Positions 25,101-37,262 of a DNA stretch of 64,000 bases are shown one piece after another. The stretch is taken from assembly GCA_008692225.1 (NCBI GenBank), contig VICG01000001.1, positions 3,077,501 to 3,141,500 on the forward strand. The letters are read 5' to 3'. A program made the translations under genes and the position numbers. Origin of the DNA: Monilinia fructicola (lineage: Eukaryota > Ascomycota > Leotiomycetes > Helotiales > Sclerotiniaceae). A model generated the notes under the pieces. The model saw nothing but the letters and a program-made list of their open reading frames with translations. It did not search any database and was not told the DNA's origin. How positions within the stretch are numbered: the stretch's first letter is position 1; the number at the start of each line of letters is the position of its first letter.

Positions 25101-28100
25101 ATGCTGCGATCTCCTGGGTTGTACAGCGTGGGAGCCGATTATGAAGACGACACTGCCCTTGAGCAAAAACGAGTCGATTTGATTCATTCTGCTGCTATGG
25201 TTCTTGAGAAGTCTAACCTCATAAAATATGACAAGAAGACTGGAAAACTACAAGCAACCGAGCTTGGTAGAATTGCGTCGCATTATTACATTACGCACAA
25301 CTCTATGCTGACTTACAACCACCACCTCCAACCATCAATCACGCCAATCGAGCTTTTCAGGGTGTTTGCATTGAGCGACGAATTCAAGTACATCCCAGTT
25401 CGCCAGGAGGAAAAATTGGAGCTGGCCAAACTTCTAGGACGTGTGCCCATACCCGTCAAAGAAAGTGTTGAGGAACCTCATGCCAAGATAAATGTACTTT
25501 TGCAGGCTTACGTCTCAAGATTGAAATTGGATGGACTTGCGTTAATGGCAGATCTTGTCTACGTCACTCAGTCAGCTGGAAGAATCTTGCGTGCAATCTT
25601 CGAAATCACTCTTAAAAAGGGATGGTCATCAGTAGCCAAGACTGCCTTGGAGCTTTGCAAGATGGCGGAGAAGCGTATGTGGCCAACTATGTCACCACTT
25701 CGACAATTTGCCGGATGTCCCAGGGACATCATACAAAAGGCCGAAAGGATTGACGTTTCATGGGCCAACTATTTTGATCTAGATCCACCACGTATGGGTG
25801 AATTGCTAGGCCTTCCGAAAGCTGGCCGAACTGTCTGTAACCTTGTTGCAAAGTTTCCACGACTAGAAGTCCAGGCACAAGTACAACCAATGACGAGGTC
25901 AATGTTGAGAGTAGAATTGACTATCACGCCCAAATTTGAGTGGGATGACGAAGTCCATGGAACAGCTGAAAGCTTTTGGATCATAGCTGAAGATTGTGAC
26001 GGCGAAGACATACTTTTCCATGACCAATTCATCCTTCGTAAAGATTTTGCTCAAGCTGAGATAAATGAGCATCTTGTCGAATTTACGGTCCCCATCACAG
26101 AGCCCATGCCTCCACATTATTTTATAACCGTCGTATCAGACCGATGGATGAATTGTGAAACCAAGCTTGCAGTCTCTTTCCAGAAACTCATTTTGCCTGA
26201 AAAGTTTCCACCTCATACACCGCTGTTGGACTTGCAGCCTTTACCCGTTGCAGCATTGAAGACTGACGAGTTTAAATCATTATACCCGGATTGGGATCGC
26301 TTCAACAAAATCCAAACACAAACATTCAAATCCCTTTTTGACACGGACGATAATGTATTTGTTGGAGCGCCCACAGGCAGCGGCAAGACTGTTTGCGCTG
26401 AGTTTGCGTTGCTTCATCACTGGACAAAAAACGACCCAGGACGTGCTGTCTATATCGCACCATTCCAGGAACTCGTTGATCTTCGTCTCCAAGATTGGCA
26501 GAAACGTTTTTCCAACATCCGCGGAGGCAAAGAAATCTTGAAGCTTACAGGTGAAACCACCGCTGACCTCAAAGTATTAGAGAGGGGTGATTTGATCCTT
26601 GCCACACCTACTCAATGGGATGTTCTATCGCGACAATGGCAACGTCGGAAGAATGTCCAGAACGTTCAGCTCTTTATTGCGGATGAGCTGCATATGCTTG
26701 GTGGACAGGCTGGTTTTGTTTACGAAACCATTGTCTCTCGTATGCATTATATCCGATCACAAACAGAATTGCCACTGCGAATAGTAGGATTGAGCGTTTC
26801 TCTTGCGAATGCTCGTGATATTGGAGAGTGGATAGATGCGAAGAAGCACAATATCTATAACTTTAGTCCTCATGTCCGTTCAGTGCCTCTGGAGCTTCAT
26901 ATTCAGTCATTTACCATTCCTCATTTCCCCTCTCTCATGCTTGCTATGGCGAAGCCAACGTATCTTGCCATAAATCAGATGTCGCCAGACAAGCCTGCTC
27001 TTGTATTTGTTCCTAGTAGAAAGCAAGCTCGCGCCACGACTCGTGATTTACTCTTGGCATGCGTAGCTAGCGATGACGAAGATCGCTTCCTGCACGCTGA
27101 TGTAGAGGCGATGAAGCCCTTGTTGGAACGTATTCAAGAAGAAGCGCTTGCAGAAGCCATCTCGCATGGCATAGGCTATTATCATGAGGCTCTTAGTACG
27201 AGTGATAAACGTATTGTGAAACATCTATACGACAATGGTGCCATACAAGTCATGGTTGCGTCTCGCGATGTTTGCTGGGAACTTGATTGCAAAGCACATC
27301 TGGTTATTGTGATGGGTACACAGTTCTATGAAGGCAGGGAACATCGCTATGTTGATTATCCTCTTAGCGAGATCCTACAAATGTTCGGTAGAGCAACACG
27401 CCCCATGGAAGACAAAATTAGTAAGGGTGTCCTGATGGTGCCAGCGGTGAAGAGAGAGTACTACAAAAAGTTCTTGAATGAGGCCCTTCCAATTGAGAGT
27501 CATCTTCATGTGTATCTGCATGATGCTTTTGTGTCAGAGATCAGTACAAAAATGATTGAATCCGCGAGCGATGCCATCAATTGGACTACCTTCACTTACT
27601 TCTATAGAAGATTACTTGCAAACCCTAGCTACTATAGTCTCAAGGACACATCGCATGAGGGCCTCAGTGCACACCTCTCGGAGCTTGTAGAAACAACTTT
27701 GAAAGATTTGGCTGAGTTCAAGATCATTGATTTGGATGAAGAGGATGATTCTGTCACTCCACTAAACGCAGCAATGATTGCTGCTTATTATAACATCTCA
27801 TATATCACCATGCAGACATTTTTACTGTCATTGACTGGCCGTACCAAGCTCAAGGGTATCCTAGAAATTGTCACTTCAGCAACTGAGTTCGAGTCAATTC
27901 AGATTAGACGACACGAAGATAGCCTACTGCGCAGAGTATATGATAGGCTTCCCGTCAAGATGGCTCAGCCAAGCTTTGATTCTCCGCACTTTAAGGCATT
28001 TGTGCTTCTTCAAGCCCATTTCTCAAGAATGCAGCTACCAATTGACCTTGCTAAAGATCAAGAGATTATCCTGACGAAAGTCCTTGGCCTCTTGAGTGCT

Positions 28101-28847
28101 ACCGTCGATGTCCTATCCTCTGATGGTCATATCAACGCCATGAATGCCATGGAAATGTCGCAAATGGTTGTACAGGGCATGTGGGATCGCGACAGTCCTT
28201 TGAAACAGATTCCTCATTTCAAGCCTGAGGTCATCAAAGCAGCAAATGAATCTGGGTATGTTTTAGATCGTCGCACTGATTTGGTACCTCCGCTAACAAA
28301 ACGTGTCTCCAGTATCAAGGATATCTTCGAGTTTATGGATGCGATGGACCCTTCCGAAAACCCAGACTACGAAGCTCTCGTCAAACGACTCGGTCTTTCG
28401 CAAACACAGCTAGCACAGGCAGCGAATTTTACGAATTCTAAATATCCTAACATTGAGCTTGACTTTGAAGTGGAGGATCCGGAAGAAATTGTAGCTGGAT
28501 CACCAGCTTATATTAAAATCAAGATTGCACGAGATATTGACGAGGATGATGATGCGACAGAGGTGGACATGTCTGTACATGCTCCCTTCTATCCCGTGAA
28601 GAAAATGGAAAATTGGTGGCTGGTTGTGGGCGATGAGGGTTCGAAAACTTTACTTGCGATCAAACGGGTTACGATCGGGAAAGCATTGAATCTTCGGCTG
28701 GAATATACCGTGCCAACACCTGGAGAACATGATTTAAAGTTGTTCCTCATGAGCGACAGTTATGTGGGTGTCGATCAGGACCCCAGTTTCCATGTCTCCG
28801 TGGCAGAAGGAATGGACGAAGATGAAGAAGACGAAGACGAAGAATAA
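22118..28847 (+). CDS. BRR2: Pre-mRNA splicing helicase Brr2 (U5 snRNP), one apparent frameshift
   Basis: Ski2-like RNA helicase that unwinds U4/U6 to activate the spliceosome, a U5 snRNP component. About 2242 aa (yeast and human are about 2,150), no introns. The acidic N-terminal extension (MTDQQRDVSQYKYAAMSNLV) precedes two helicase cassettes. Cassette 1 has Walker A APTGSGKT near residue 565 and DEIH near 677, with HHAGMNRPDR and QMLGRAGRPQYD. The degenerate C-terminal cassette has APTGSGKT near 1417 and DELH near 1522, with QMFGRATRP. Each is followed by a Sec63 unit, and the protein ends in an acidic tail (DEDEEDEDEE). The frame shifts at the TTTT run 24326-24329; three T's join LKGMF to HFDGSYRPCPLRQEF and make the CDS 6729 nt. 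Since Brr2 is essential, this is almost surely a sequence error. Confidence 0.95.
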
Positions 28848-29572
28848 CCACTTCCCCCTTTTCTCCTGACGAAGCATTGCTGTATAATAGATAGGTTTAG
28901 TTGGTCAAAAGCATATCTCGAGTTTTCATTGATTTGCTAGGGGGCTACCTGGGATTCCGCATCCTTATTGGGTTCTCATTCGATATTTGTGACTGTGCTG
29001 CCTGTGCCACGGACGCCGCTCGCAAAGTGATTGGCTATGCCAGAAGGTGACCCAACAGTGGGCGGGTTCTCACCTGTGTGTTGATCATGACACGACAGAA
29101 GGTTTTGTCAATGGTGTCTGGTATTCTTTTCATCTTTTCTTTTATTATTCGAAAAAAATCTCTCTATTCTCTGTTTTCCTTCAGCATCCGTTTTCATCAT
29201 TGATATTGAATGCCATACTCAATATTACGTTAGTGCTGAGCTTTACTGTACGATTTACGGTAGTTGTCTGGAGTTCACTTTGTGGCCACCCTCTCCGACT
29301 AATATCCGAGAGGCTGGGGTAGTCGAGCTTGAGAGTTCTACAGAAATCCACTACCACGTGATTTCACTAGCGTAACTTCTTTTCAGGCGAACTATTTTGG
29401 TTTACAGAATTCCCTCTTCACCAAGCATCTTCCTCAACAACAAGTCATCGCCTCCATCAGATTACTCATTCGCGATTATCACAATCATCTCATACATTCC
29501 TTACGCGTCAAGATATATCTTGCCAATACGTCTCACCTCCAACATTGAACTTTTTGAAGCTGTGTCGCGACA
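28848..29572. other. Intergenic between BRR2 and the PWWP gene
   Basis: 725 bases. The left 100 bases are the BRR2 3' flank. The right 250 bases are pyrimidine- and A-rich and lead into the PWWP start at 29573. No other coding or RNA signal. Confidence 0.5.
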
Positions 29573-31717
29573 ATGGCCGATGAGGCAAGCACGCGAGATG
29601 AGGTGGTGCCTCCTCAGACCACAGATTCTTCAGCTCCCGATGTTGTTGTAGAGCCTCAAGTGGAGGTATCGGAAGGCGCCAATAGTAGCAATGGTGTTCA
29701 GGATGGAGCTGCTTCCGAGGATCCAGTCGCGACTTCCGGTACAAGCGCGACAGAAGAAAGTATGAGTTCTTTTCCTTTATCTCAATTCCCGATACTTTAC
29801 CTTTACTAACTTCGGCTCTTGTTTCTTTAGTTAAGGATAGCGACGCCGAAGCTAAGGCCGAGAAAATGATAGAACAAACGATTCCCGATCGTTCAGTTCA
29901 AGAAGAGCCATCTGCGCCCGCCGCAGCTCCCGATAGCAACGATGCAGAATTGAAGGATAGCGAACAATCAGAGGATGTAGCTCCAGCAGCCGATGAATCT
30001 GCAGAACCAGCAGATGCTGCTGCTAGCACCCCAGCTTCAGCCAGCAAATCTAAGGGTCGACGCAAGTCTGGTGTGCCGGAACACAAGAAGAAACTAAACA
30101 AAAAGCAATCTAAGGCAAAGTTGACACATACGGATGCGAAACCTGGTGATTACTTTTATGTGAGATTGAAGGGCTATCCTCTGTGGCCTGCAATTGTCTG
30201 CGATGAAGATATGCTTCCCAGCACGCTCATCAAGTCTCGACCAGTCACCGCAATGAGAGCGGATGGCACATACAGGAGCGATTACGAGGATGGTGGCTCT
30301 AAAGCTAAGGATAGAACATTCCCTGTTATGTATCTCTTTACAAACGAGTTGTAAGCAACCCCATTCAGAATCCATCCAGAACTTGTTAGATGAACTTTAC
30401 TGATTGATTTAGTGGCTGGATACCTAACTACGACCTTGTCGATCTAGATCTGGACACAGTTGGGGATGTTCCTAACAATATGCGAAAAGACCTGTATGCC
30501 GCTCATCAGCTTGCTGCCGAGAAAAACGATTTGGATTTTTTTAAGACTGTTTTAACAGACTTCATGGAGCAGAAAAGGGCTGATGAGGAAGCCAAAGAGG
30601 CCGCAAAGGCAGCAAAGAAGGCCAAGAAAGAAAAGAAAGAAAAGGCCCCAAAGGTTGTTCCGGCCTTAGACGACAATGAAGACACAGAGATGATGGATAT
30701 TAGTGCCATTCCTGATGATGACGATTCAGCTGAAGCACCAAAATCAAATAAGAAGAAGCGCAAGAATCCCCCACAGAACCCTGAAGAAGAAACTGTATGT
30801 TACCTTGTCATCAAGAGTTTGTTGATTGAGACTAACATGATATTCTAGCAACAGCCTGACTCTGCCCCAAAGAAGCCTCGTATCAAATTGAACAATACTC
30901 CAAAGGCTGCGAATGGAACATCTACCCCAAAGGCCGCCAAAGAGCCAAAGGAGCCCAAGTCAGCAAAGGACAAGAGTAAGCCAAAGAAGGCTGCTGTCAA
31001 GTCTAAAGACGCTGCTCCAGTTGCTCCACCGGAACCAGAACTTACTCCTGAGGAGAAGAGGCTCAAGAAAGAGGTACGCTGACACCCTCCAATACACCTG
31101 GTAGTTGCATCTAACACTTTCCACAGAAAGAAATCCTGTTCTTGAGACACAAGCTTCAAAAAGGTCTTTTAACCAAAGATCAAGAGCCTAAGGCTGAGGA
31201 GATGCAACAGATGTCTGAGTACGTTAACAAACTCGAGGGTTATGCCGATCTCGAGGTCAGCATTATTAGAGTGACCAAAATCAACAAAGTTCTCAAGGCC
31301 ATCTTGAAGCTGCCTGTCATCCCCAAGGAAGATGTTTTCCAGTTCAAATCGAGGTCTCAGTCTTTGCTTGATAAATGGAACAGGCTTCTCGCCAGCGAAC
31401 AAGTTGCACCACCTATCACCGAGGCCCCTGTCAGCGGTTCCAGGGACGAGAGCAAGGAGAAAGACGAGCCAAAAGCAGATAGTGTAGCAGCAAATGGTGT
31501 CACTGGGCACGATGATACAAAGGCAGAGGAAAAATCACCGGCCCTTGAGACGCCACTTACTGCGCTACCCAAAGAAGAGGTTCCCAGCAATGACGATCCT
31601 ACTCCTACAGCTGATGAGTCTCCAAAGGTAACACTACCACCAGTCCAGGTGACACATGAGTAGAAGTTAACAAAACATTAGGAAGCGGAAGCAGCCGCCG
31701 TTGAACCAGAAGCATAA
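29573..31717 (+). CDS. PWWP-domain chromatin protein
   Basis: 616 aa from six exons; introns 29760-29830, 30351-30412, 30795-30848, 31074-31126 and 31628-31681 (71, 62, 54, 53, 54 nt), total 1851 nt in frame. After an acidic/Ala-rich N-terminus and a basic KSKGRRKSG patch, the PWWP domain begins KPGDYFYVRLKGYPLWPAIV and ends FGWIPNYDLVDLD, split by intron 2. PWWP domains bind methylated histone H3 tails (often H3K36me) and DNA. A long Lys/Ala/Glu-rich low-complexity region follows, then a helical domain (LRHKLQKGL ... INKVLKAILKLPVIPKED ... SLLDKWNRLL) resembling a TFIIS N-terminal/LEDGF-type protein-binding domain. The tail is acidic. The last intron is optional: retention gives a stop slightly earlier at 31661-31663. 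Nuclear chromatin role inferred. Confidence 0.88.
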
Positions 31718-32561
31718 ACCATACCCCTTGAACGGAAGAAAAAAAATACACACAGCCTAGGTTGAACAGCTTACGGCTAGGGGTTTCGATTGGTATTCAA
31801 GATCGATTAACTAGCAGAATGTGTCCCCTCTTAGGTCTTCAGTCGTCGTCATTTTAGGTATCGTCGTCGTGACTTGAGGTTGATGGTTTTGCCTTTGCTT
31901 TTGCGAGTTCCCCTTGTAACACTAAGAGCTACCGGATTGTTATTTCTCTTAACCTGTGGCTTCCCAGGATGCCACAAAGCACACCTTGTACAAATTTCCT
32001 TTTCTGAAAAAGCACGTTATGGTGATTGCGTGGGAGTTGATTCGGATTTCTCAAGTTGGCCAGGATGAACGCTCACTTTTCTAGTCTGATATTAAGGTTT
32101 TCTTCAATTTACGTTAGGCAATTGGGCAAATGCCACAAGATATGAAAACATTAATGGCCATTGCATTTTCGATAATTTGACCTTTTTCGGCTTCGACCTT
32201 GACATACCACGCTCGATTGAGTGCTTTTGAAGTGATACTGTGAAATTGTTTCTTGGCTGCATTGATTGAACTCGATTCTCTGTCAACAAGCCAACCGTCA
32301 TCTTGTTTTACATTTTCAGAACGCAAAGACTACTAGAATCTTGAAAATGCAATACAACTTTCACGCCGATTCATCATTGAATGCAAGTGCTGGTTGCGTA
32401 TAGATATAATCTTGGAATACTAACACTTTGGACAACCGATGAAAAGCGCTGGTTATTTCTCACACCGCCTCCTTATCAGGCGCGATAATTGGCAGTATTA
32501 TTTATCGCAAAAATAAATTTCGTCGATCTGGAGTGATTAAAAACCTCATACACAACATAAA
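31718..32561. other. Intergenic between PWWP gene and RCL1
   Basis: 844 bases. The short open frames here lack domains and splice continuation. The region should hold the PWWP 3' UTR on the left and the RCL1 promoter on the right (AT-rich at 32480-32540). Confidence 0.5.
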
Positions 32562-33788
32562 ATGTCGGCCCCTAACCCCGAAATCCTTCGATTCACAACT
32601 CATAAATCTCTAAGTCACCGGCTTGTCCTCTCTGCCCTAACAGGCCGCCCAATTCATATCTCCCAAATTCGAAGTTCCTCACCCACTAATCCGGGTCTTG
32701 CACCTCATGAAGTATCCTTCTTGCGACTTATCGAATCTATCAGCAATGGATCTTCGGTCCAAATATCCTATACTGGTACAACATTGGTATACAACCCAGG
32801 TGTTATAGCTGGATCGATTGATGGATTGGGTGCGGATGTGGATGGGGTGATAAAATGTCATCTGCCGGCAAATAATACTCGGGGTGTTAGTTATTTCTTA
32901 CTTCCCTTATGTATGCTTGCGCCTTTTGCGAAGAAGGCTGTCAACGTAAGGTTTGAGGGAGAAGGAGTTATCACAAGTTCAACAGAAGCAGGGGATATAT
33001 CAGTGGACAGTGTCAGGACAGCCATTCTACCACTTTACGAACCATTCGGAATCATGGCTAGCAAGCTGGAAATCAGAGTTTTACAGAGAAGTTGCCCGGG
33101 AGCGGGAGGTAAAGGTGGTGGAGGTGTAGTAGAGTTACGGTTTGGGAGTCAAATCAAGGCGCTGCCAAAGACGCTGCATTTGAATAGGAGCCCAGGGAGG
33201 GTGAGGAGAATAAGAGGAGTAGCATATGCGACCGGTGTGAGCAACAGTCATAATGCGCGGATGATACATGAGGCCAGAGGAATCTTAAATCCATTGGTGG
33301 GTGACATCCACATCGCGACACAGTATGATCAGGCGCCACTCGTATCAGCTAAAGACAAGGCGAATCCGAGTGCGAAAAAGAGGACGGGAGTTGGATTTGG
33401 TTTAGCGTTGATTGCGGAAACCAGTTCAGCGGGTGTAATATATTCAGCAGATGTCGTATCTCCAAGTGCGGGAGGTGTCGCACCCGAAGACATTGGAAAG
33501 CAGTGTGCATATCAGTTGCTGGAGATCATATCGCAAGGAGGGTGTGTAACGAAGGTTGGGGCACCTACGGTACTAACTATGATGGCAATGGGCTCAGAGG
33601 ATATTGGTAGATTGAGATTGGGACGAGAAGTAATAGCCACGGAGGATCTTATAGGTTTAGGTCGAGATCTGAAAAAGTTTGGAGCAAGCAGCTGGGGTTT
33701 ACGAGATGTAGGAGAGGACGAAAGCGATGATATTATAGTAAGCGTCAAGGGCACGGGAGTGGGAAATGTTGGCAGAGGCATACAGTAG
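32562..33788 (+). CDS. RCL1: RNA 3'-terminal phosphate cyclase-like protein Rcl1
   Basis: 408 aa, single exon, undisturbed frame. The RTC-like fold starts MSAPNPEILRFTTHKSLSHR and continues LVLSALTGRPIHISQIR, GLAPHEVSFLRLIESISNGS, NTRGVSYFLLPLCMLAPFAK, GRVRRIRGVAYATGVSNSHN and GGVAPEDIGKQCAYQLLEII. The start and the missing cyclase catalytic histidine context match Rcl1 rather than the true cyclase RtcA. Rcl1 acts with Bms1 in the nucleolar SSU processome, in early pre-18S rRNA cleavage. It has a Gly-rich loop (GAGGKGGGG) near residue 185. It converges on the DSC4-like gene with only 80 bp between stop codons. Confidence 0.93.
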   Translation: MSAPNPEILRFTTHKSLSHRLVLSALTGRPIHISQIRSSSPTNPGLAPHEVSFLRLIESISNGSSVQISYTGTTLVYNPGVIAGSIDGLGADVDGVIKCHLPANNTRGVSYFLLPLCMLAPFAKKAVNVRFEGEGVITSSTEAGDISVDSVRTAILPLYEPFGIMASKLEIRVLQRSCPGAGGKGGGGVVELRFGSQIKALPKTLHLNRSPGRVRRIRGVAYATGVSNSHNARMIHEARGILNPLVGDIHIATQYDQAPLVSAKDKANPSAKKRTGVGFGLALIAETSSAGVIYSADVVSPSAGGVAPEDIGKQCAYQLLEIISQGGCVTKVGAPTVLTMMAMGSEDIGRLRLGREVIATEDLIGLGRDLKKFGASSWGLRDVGEDESDDIIVSVKGTGVGNVGRGIQ

Positions 33789-33868
33789 CATAATAAGGCC
33801 AATCTTATACGTTCACCCACTTTGAAATTGTTATAGCATAGTCTATGTAAGTTATCCGATTCTGAACA

Positions 33869-34941
33869 CTATGAGCGGAACCTTTGTATGTCTTGTGCCA
33901 TACTGCTCTGAAATCTCCGAGCTAGAGCGCCTAGCCTCGGATTCCGTGCAGTAAGCTGCTCGACATCAGCAGATAGAGTGTGTGCTCGCAAAGATCCGGA
34001 AGTGGTCCCTGAAACTCTCAACTGACTGCGAAGAGTATCTAAAACACTAAATTCTCCAATAACGGCAGTCCCGGACCAAAAAATATCCAATGGCCCATCA
34101 TCTGACTCTGTATTTATCGGCTCAGCTAGTAGTTCTTCTCGCTCATCGTCTTCCTGTCTCGTAATGTTTTCTTGGCCGTGTGGGCTAGAGGCAGCGCCTG
34201 CAGAATCCAACTGCTGCATTTCAATGCTCCCTAAGCCAGTAACATCATCTCTTAATACTCCTCGTTCCTCGGCATCATAATCTTGTGTAGAAGTTTGTGT
34301 TTGCGCATTGGTGGTGGTCTTCTGTCCATAAACTGTGAGGAATTTATCAAGTTTCTCTCTGTCGATGTGAATTGTGAATAATATGGCTTGTAAAGTCAGT
34401 ACAAGCAAATCGAAAACTACTAATTTCAGCTTCGATGAAGGGCCCTTCTGGCCAATGAGGTCGATAATAATCCCTCCATGTAGATACCCCCTCATCTCTT
34501 CACTAGATCTCGATGGTGCAAAGAAAAGGTGTAGAAGTATACAAAGAATATTCGTGCCCAGTAACATTATGACCAGAGAGGAGGTTTGAGGCGGCTGTCT
34601 AACGTTCTTTGGCTTTGGTGTGAGTATAATAAATTGAGTGAGGGCACGCATGCATAGTTGGAAGAATGAGCAGCTTTAGGAAGATTAGCTTAAGGAAATC
34701 CTAAAAGGTCAGGGTGCGCTTCTTACTCCATATAATATAACACGCAGAGTTGGCAATAAATCGCGAAGTCGATGTTCGTCATTAACGAGCTCGCCAACTC
34801 GTACTTTTTTCTCATCTGATCATAAGCTCTTTTTTGGGCTGGGGTCCTAGAGCCCTGTCGACGTCGCCGACTCGAGCTCCCACTTCTGCCATTGGGAGGG
34901 TTTGCCGATGGGCCCGATACTGAGGTAGAATCATTGTTCAT
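33869..34941 (-). CDS. DUF1746 membrane protein, Dsc E3 ligase subunit 4-like
   Basis: 339 aa from two exons, intron 34674-34726 (53 nt, acceptor AAAG), 1020 nt in frame. The N-terminus is Ser/Arg-rich and disordered. The DUF1746 region starts QKRAYDQMRKKYELASSLMT and contains several hydrophobic segments (DFAIYCQLCVLYYM, LVIMLLGTNILCILLHLFFA, LKLVVFDLLVLTLQAILFTI). The C-terminal half is soluble and acidic with LLAEPI and ends AQDIQRFRS. In fission yeast the DUF1746 protein Dsc4 belongs to the Golgi/ER Dsc ubiquitin ligase, which cleaves SREBP and acts in membrane-protein quality control. Location and role here are inferred from that family. Upstream gene neighbours are unrelated. Confidence 0.78.
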
Positions 34942-35400
34942 TGCTTTTAGGAGTCATTGGTGGTGTATGGTATTTGGGTGTGGAAGTCTGAAAGTTCACA
35001 TCTTTCGAGGGTGAATCAGAGAGGGCAAGTGAGACTTGCAGCTCTAATAATTCACTGGGCGATGATAATCAAGAGATTTTGAAGCAGGCAGTGGATGCAA
35101 GATGGGGATGGAATAGGCGACAGTAGATTAGACGTTGCAGGGGTGTCTCTAGATCAATTAACCTTACGTAAGCGATATAAAGAAAGACTCCAATGTCCAA
35201 GAAGCTGTACAACCTTCAGAATATCTCAACTATTCGCAAGAGATGTGTTACACATGCATCAGATATATGTTACTACCTGGATCATATTTGCAATTCAGCA
35301 ACCGGTGCAAGATGATAGTTGTATAAAGAATGTCCTCATGCCAGTTGGTCTTGTGCTGGTGGCAGTTGCAACCACAGCTGCGGCAAAGCAATGCCTTTTT
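34942..35400. other. Intergenic upstream of the DSC4-like gene
   Basis: 459 bases between two minus-strand genes. It contains the promoter of the DSC4-like gene (right of 34942) and the 3' end of the 2EXR gene. A 109-codon + strand frame at 35095-35424 lacks domains and overlaps the 2EXR coding end, so I do not call it. Confidence 0.5.
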
Positions 35401-36192
35401 CTACGCTCCCAAGACCAGACGTAGGAACTGCGAATTATAATGAAACACTTCAGGATCAATATCATTCCTAGCTGTTACCCTAACAAGCATCGCCATTTGA
35501 TCTTGCCAATTTCGATGCGATCTAGACATCGCCCTATCGTTCCATCTTTCGAACCACCAATGCTTAGAACACTGTCCTTTTGTTGCTAGACAAACTAGCT
35601 TTGGCCACGGTGCAGGCCAACCTTGCCCAGTACCATCCACTTTATCGAAACACATTTGCGCAAACATATATCCAAACCTCCTCATGCTCATTACATTATC
35701 ATGATGGCATGCGACGGCTAATTCTTCCAGCCCTTCGAACATCTTGAACTCTCGCAGATTATCGAACACGTGCGGAATCAAGTAGTGCTCGTGTATGAGA
35801 ATTTTTTTTATCCTCCTGCATTCTTCATTCGTAATCCTTCCACCAAGACGACCGGGAATGCCTCCCATTGATGGCCAGTTGAAGCACAAGAAGTCTTGAT
35901 CGTAATTGATGCAGGTGTGAGAGAAGACAGCAGATGAGAAAGTCCAATACGCAAGTGCTATTGAACGAGACTCGCTTGAGATGTGAAGCATAGGAGGAGG
36001 CTTTCGATCAGAAATAAAACAGTTCTCTGATGAGGACCAAGATAGACCCACATATGGTGAAGTGAGTAAGATGGCGCAGTTCCAGATTTGAAGACGTAAC
36101 TCTGTGGGTAGCTTTGTGAATAAGTGAAAAGAGGTATGGAAGCCATTTGAAGATGGTACTATATTGGTACAGCAAGTCATCCCCAAACACAT
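35401..36192 (-). CDS. 2EXR-domain protein
   Basis: 263 aa, single exon. The 2EXR motif is near the N-terminus (FHLFTKLPTELRLQIWNCAI), followed by PPPMLHISSESRSIALAYW, the usual 'non-ligand' strand-helix pattern of this fungal family, then INYDQDFLCF and LREFKMFEGLEELAVACHHD. The family is expanded in plant-associated ascomycetes and biochemically uncharacterised; a nuclear or regulatory role has been guessed but not shown. I took the first ATG; the frame is open upstream for about 25 codons without another ATG. Confidence 0.8.
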   Translation of the reverse strand: MCLGMTCCTNIVPSSNGFHTSFHLFTKLPTELRLQIWNCAILLTSPYVGLSWSSSENCFISDRKPPPMLHISSESRSIALAYWTFSSAVFSHTCINYDQDFLCFNWPSMGGIPGRLGGRITNEECRRIKKILIHEHYLIPHVFDNLREFKMFEGLEELAVACHHDNVMSMRRFGYMFAQMCFDKVDGTGQGWPAPWPKLVCLATKGQCSKHWWFERWNDRAMSRSHRNWQDQMAMLVRVTARNDIDPEVFHYNSQFLRLVLGA

Positions 36193-37262
36193 TTTTGATA
36201 CAAGGAGGCGATCGGCCAGAGTATAGGAACTGCCAACAAACTATCCTAGGATAGTTAAGAAGTCCCAGAAGTTTCGTGGCTGTAAGTGACACATGTGGCT
36301 ATCGTCTCTGGATATTTGATCAATTTCAAGACAGTTACAGACGATGATATTGAATCGGCAGATATGACAATGCACAACAAGGAAAGAAAAGGTACCGCTA
36401 TATATAAGAAGGGGTATATGAATGGGCAAGAGCTTAAAGCTGTTGGTGTTTCGCAACCCGAGGAGGGCGCGAGATCCTTGTACATGGTTGTACTATACTC
36501 ACGAACCATGCCGTAAATACCACAGAATCCTTTTTTTCGATTCGAGATACTTTGTGCGAGAAAAGCTTTTTGTGTGATATCCTACACTAATCTTATTTTA
36601 TGTTCATGTTCATGTTCATGTACATGAACAACATACATATATACCTTAAAAATGTGAATTATAAAATCGTAAATAGGGACGAAGATACCACAGTTAAGAT
36701 ACGCTACTACAGTACACTGCCACCAGTATCTACTAGGTAGTAATGGATAAAACCATTTGAGGCCCCAATTCTAATCCAGATTCTCATTCTCATTCTCCCT
36801 TGACAGCCACCCATTGAAATCAGATGAATGGTCCCCTCCCGTCAGTAATATTGAATGACGTACGGAGGAAGTTGATCTTGATAATCGATTGGAATCAGAT
36901 ATCAGATATCTACAGTAGTAAGTAATTGGTACCAACTGTTGCTGCTGTTGTTCCTATCCACGGATTACTGTAGATTATTAACAATTTGGGCAAAAATAGC
37001 ACAGTCTAGCACAACCTTGAACCAATATCAACCTTCCTACCAGAATGTACTCCGTGATCTTACAGTAAAAGTGACTCGCTAGATTACCTTCGGTACTGTA
37101 CTTGTACTCTAGTAGAATCATGGGTGGGGTTGGATTTCCCGAAAACCCCTCTAAATGCCTTAAAACCTTTAAGGCATCTCCCCACCTGAACTTCAAAATT
37201 ATTGAGATTGAGTCACTATTGTAACATTACTGACTTTTGCATTTTCAACCAAAACCCTCAAA
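36193..37262. other. Intergenic, promoter of PheRS alpha
   Basis: 1.07 kb. Holds GTTCAT repeats near 36603-36625, GATATC repeats near 36895-36910 and CATTCT/CTCATT repeats near 36780-36800, plus TACTGTAC motifs (about 37092). The A/C-rich stretch at 37235-37262 is the likely leader of the + strand synthetase gene. Confidence 0.5.

Noticed and set aside
24282..28847. A separate second helicase gene starting at 24282
   Set aside because: Its first 45 residues overlap the upstream helicase frame, and HFDGSYRPCPLRQEF directly continues LKGMF. This is one BRR2 gene broken by one base.
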